Below are positions 37,428 to 38,983 of a stretch of 38,983 bases of DNA, piece by piece. Source of the stretch: DASPLH01 sp035627675 (lineage in GTDB: Bacteria; Acidobacteriota; Terriglobia; Terriglobales; Acidobacteriaceae). Positions within the stretch are counted from its first letter, which is position 1. Every line of letters starts with the position of its first letter. The notes under the pieces are model-generated. The model ran no database searches, was not told the DNA's origin, and saw nothing but the letters and a program-made list of their open reading frames with translations. The translations under genes were made by a program, and so were the position numbers. The stretch lies in the NCBI GenBank assembly GCA_035627675.1, contig DASPLH010000264.1, forward strand, positions 1 to 38,983, written 5' to 3'.

Positions 37428-38983
37428 CTCCGCACCCCGGGCTCCTGGCTGTCGCCGCGCAGCCATGCGGCGCGGCGGGCGCGCTGCTCCGGCGAGACCG
37501 CCGGCAGGTCCTCCAACGAGTACTCTTCGCTGACCTGTGACGCCAGACGGATCGACGCTTCTCGATCCTCCGCTCCGCGGCGAATCCCCACCCGGACGAT
37601 CTCGCCCGGCCGCATGGCCCGAATCATCGAGCTGAAATCGCCTCGGAGAGTCATGCCGTTCACGGATGTGAGGATGTCCCCTGGCCTGATGCCGGCCTTT
37701 TCTGCCTGGCTTCCCTGTTCCACTTGCGCGACCATTGTCATGCCGCCGTTCCGCCCCGTGTGCAGTCCCGTGGCTGCGACTTCGGTGCGGCGGTGGACGA
37801 GACGCAACCCGACGGTTGCGAACAGCTCGTTATACGGGAGCTCCTCCGTCCCCGCGACGTACCGGGCAAAGAACGGGCGGAAGTCGCTTCCCGTCAGCCC
37901 TTCCGCGGCGCTGCGAACGGCTTCGGAATCGTCATAGAACTCGCCGCGCTTTGCCCAGCGTTGGTTCATGTACTGGAAGAGGTCCCGGATCGACCGCGTT
38001 CCCCCGCTGACGCGGCGCATCTGCAAATCCATCAGCACGCCCACGATGTGTCCCTTGTTGTAGTAGGACACGCTGCGTTCAGGCCTGCGGTAGTAAGGAT
38101 ATTTGTCAAACCACGTCTCCAGGCTCGACTCCTCGACCGACTGGAAGCGGCGTGCCGGCCGCGATTCCAGTTCCTCTACCTGTTCTGCCAATCGCCGGAG
38201 GAATCCCCGCTCATCGAGCAGCCCTGCGCGCACCAGCATATGCTCGGCTACCGTGCTGGTCACGCCCTCGGCGAACCACAGGGCGCGGGTCGGCATCTCC
38301 CTGGTGAAATCGATGGGCTCCAGCGATCGCGGGCGAAGCCGCTTGACGTTCCAGAGATGAAAGAACTCGTGCGCGCTGACTCCGGCGTAGGTCAACGGAT
38401 TCTCCTTGAGCCTGTCGGCCGTGACGTCGATCGCCGTGGAGTTTGCGTGCTCCATGCCGCCGCCCGCGGGTCCGCGGGGGAAGTGATAGAGGAAGGTGTA
38501 CTCCTCGTACGGACGGTCCTGCATCCACTCGACGGTGGCGGCCGTGATCTTCTGAAGATTGGCGCTGATCGATCTGAGATCGTAGTCGCCCGCCGTGCCG
38601 TGGACGGCTACGTAGTAGCGCGCTCCACCCTGTTCGAAACTCGTCTCCTCGAACGGCCCGATTTCCACCGGAGAGTCGGCGAGTTCGTCGTATCCCACGG
38701 CGATAGCATCCGACGCGCAGCCTCCCTTGCGGCACAGGATGCCGCCGTCGCGCACCTTCCATCCGGGCGGGATGCCGTCGAGCGAAATCGCGATCGGAGT
38801 GTTGCGCCTGCCCACCAGGTAAGGCACCAGCAGCGCCCAGTTGATGAACACATGATCGCCGCTTGCGCTGATCCCGAAAGGTCCCGCCAGTTCCGCTCGA
38901 TACGTGTAGCTCACGGCCGTGCAACCGGCAGAGTTGCTCACCCGCCAGGTCGTCTTGTCCAGCTTGATGATCGCCGGCTTGAC
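37424..38983 (-). CDS. M61-family (glycyl aminopeptidase-like) peptidase with PDZ domain, 5' truncated
   Basis: 519 residues are visible and the frame continues past the right edge. The 14 codons before a GTG at 38941 are still in frame and coding-like (IKLDKTTWRV), so that GTG is internal, not the start. The zinc site HEFFHLWNVKRLRP (HExxH at about 205-209) and the downstream glutamate in 'LWFAEGVTST' (about E239) give the gluzincin centre. 'GGMEHANSTAI' and the long helical region to about 410 are typical. A C-terminal PDZ domain follows ('QVEQGSQAEKAGIRPGDILTSVNGM', about 420-505), which usually binds exposed C-termini or aids substrate choice. Probably periplasmic, but the signal peptide would be outside the window. 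Confidence 0.92.
   Translation of the reverse strand, partial: VKPAIIKLDKTTWRVSNSAGCTAVSYTYRAELAGPFGISASGDHVFINWALLVPYLVGRRNTPIAISLDGIPPGWKVRDGGILCRKGGCASDAIAVGYDELADSPVEIGPFEETSFEQGGARYYVAVHGTAGDYDLRSISANLQKITAATVEWMQDRPYEEYTFLYHFPRGPAGGGMEHANSTAIDVTADRLKENPLTYAGVSAHEFFHLWNVKRLRPRSLEPIDFTREMPTRALWFAEGVTSTVAEHMLVRAGLLDERGFLRRLAEQVEELESRPARRFQSVEESSLETWFDKYPYYRRPERSVSYYNKGHIVGVLMDLQMRRVSGGTRSIRDLFQYMNQRWAKRGEFYDDSEAVRSAAEGLTGSDFRPFFARYVAGTEELPYNELFATVGLRLVHRRTEVAATGLHTGRNGGMTMVAQVEQGSQAEKAGIRPGDILTSVNGMTLRGDFSSMIRAMRPGEIVRVGIRRGAEDREASIRLASQVSEEYSLEDLPAVSPEQRARRAAWLRGDSQEPGVRR

Noticed and set aside
38939..38941. GTG as the start of the M61 peptidase
   Set aside because: The frame upstream remains coding-like to the window edge, and an M61 protein needs a longer N-terminal beta domain, so the gene is cut by the window.

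Overview
The window is GC-rich bacterial DNA that is almost wall-to-wall genes. I infer Acidobacteriota, probably the Terriglobia / Koribacter neighbourhood. The basis is protein style (a secreted protein starting with a SLGDVAR-like segment, TPR lipoproteins, a MIFGFNTDIK-type protein), an F0 gene group without F1 genes, and short hairpin repeats in the spacers. This rests on recognition only, since no search could be run.

Layout. 1-5 kb holds a partial glycine-zipper-like protein end, a degenerate family 2 glycosyltransferase-like protein, a prepilin peptidase, a secreted coiled-coil protein, a DinB-fold protein, a lipoprotein with a fossil duplicate of its 3' end, a TPR protein and an unknown acidobacterial-type protein. 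5.2-19.05 kb (+ strand) is the first complex I cluster: nuoA-C-D-E-F-G-H-J-K-L-M-N. 19.1-20.7 kb (- strand) is an ABC exporter pair. 20.85-22.77 kb (- strand) is the F0 group atpZ-atpI-atpB-atpE. 22.84-33.10 kb (- strand) is the second complex I cluster: nuoA-C-D-H-I-J-K-L-M-N. 33.3-39 kb holds lysS, a PLP-dependent decarboxylase, plsC and a truncated M61 peptidase with a PDZ domain.

How the genes fit together. The two nuo clusters converge on the F0 genes. Neither carries nuoB, which holds the terminal cluster N2. Cluster 1 has the complete NADH-oxidising module (E, F, G with all expected cysteines) but lacks nuoI as well as nuoB, so it cannot wire electrons from NuoG to the quinone site alone. 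Cluster 2 has nuoI but no E, F or G, like the 11-subunit type of complex (also missing B here). Together the window holds every subunit except NuoB. Either parts are shared between two complexes, or cluster 2 is a second machine with another electron donor.

Regulation seems to differ. Cluster 1 has a sigma70-like promoter (TTGACG-N17-TAAGAT). Cluster 2 has two CRP/FNR-type palindromes, one before nuoA2 and one before nuoC2, each spaced plausibly from a -10-like hexamer. Several spacers contain quasi-palindromes built from short reiterated words. One abuts or overlaps the start of the ABC ATPase gene. No tRNA, rRNA, CRISPR array, insertion sequence or phage gene was recognised, and no gene-free stretch exceeds 300 bases.
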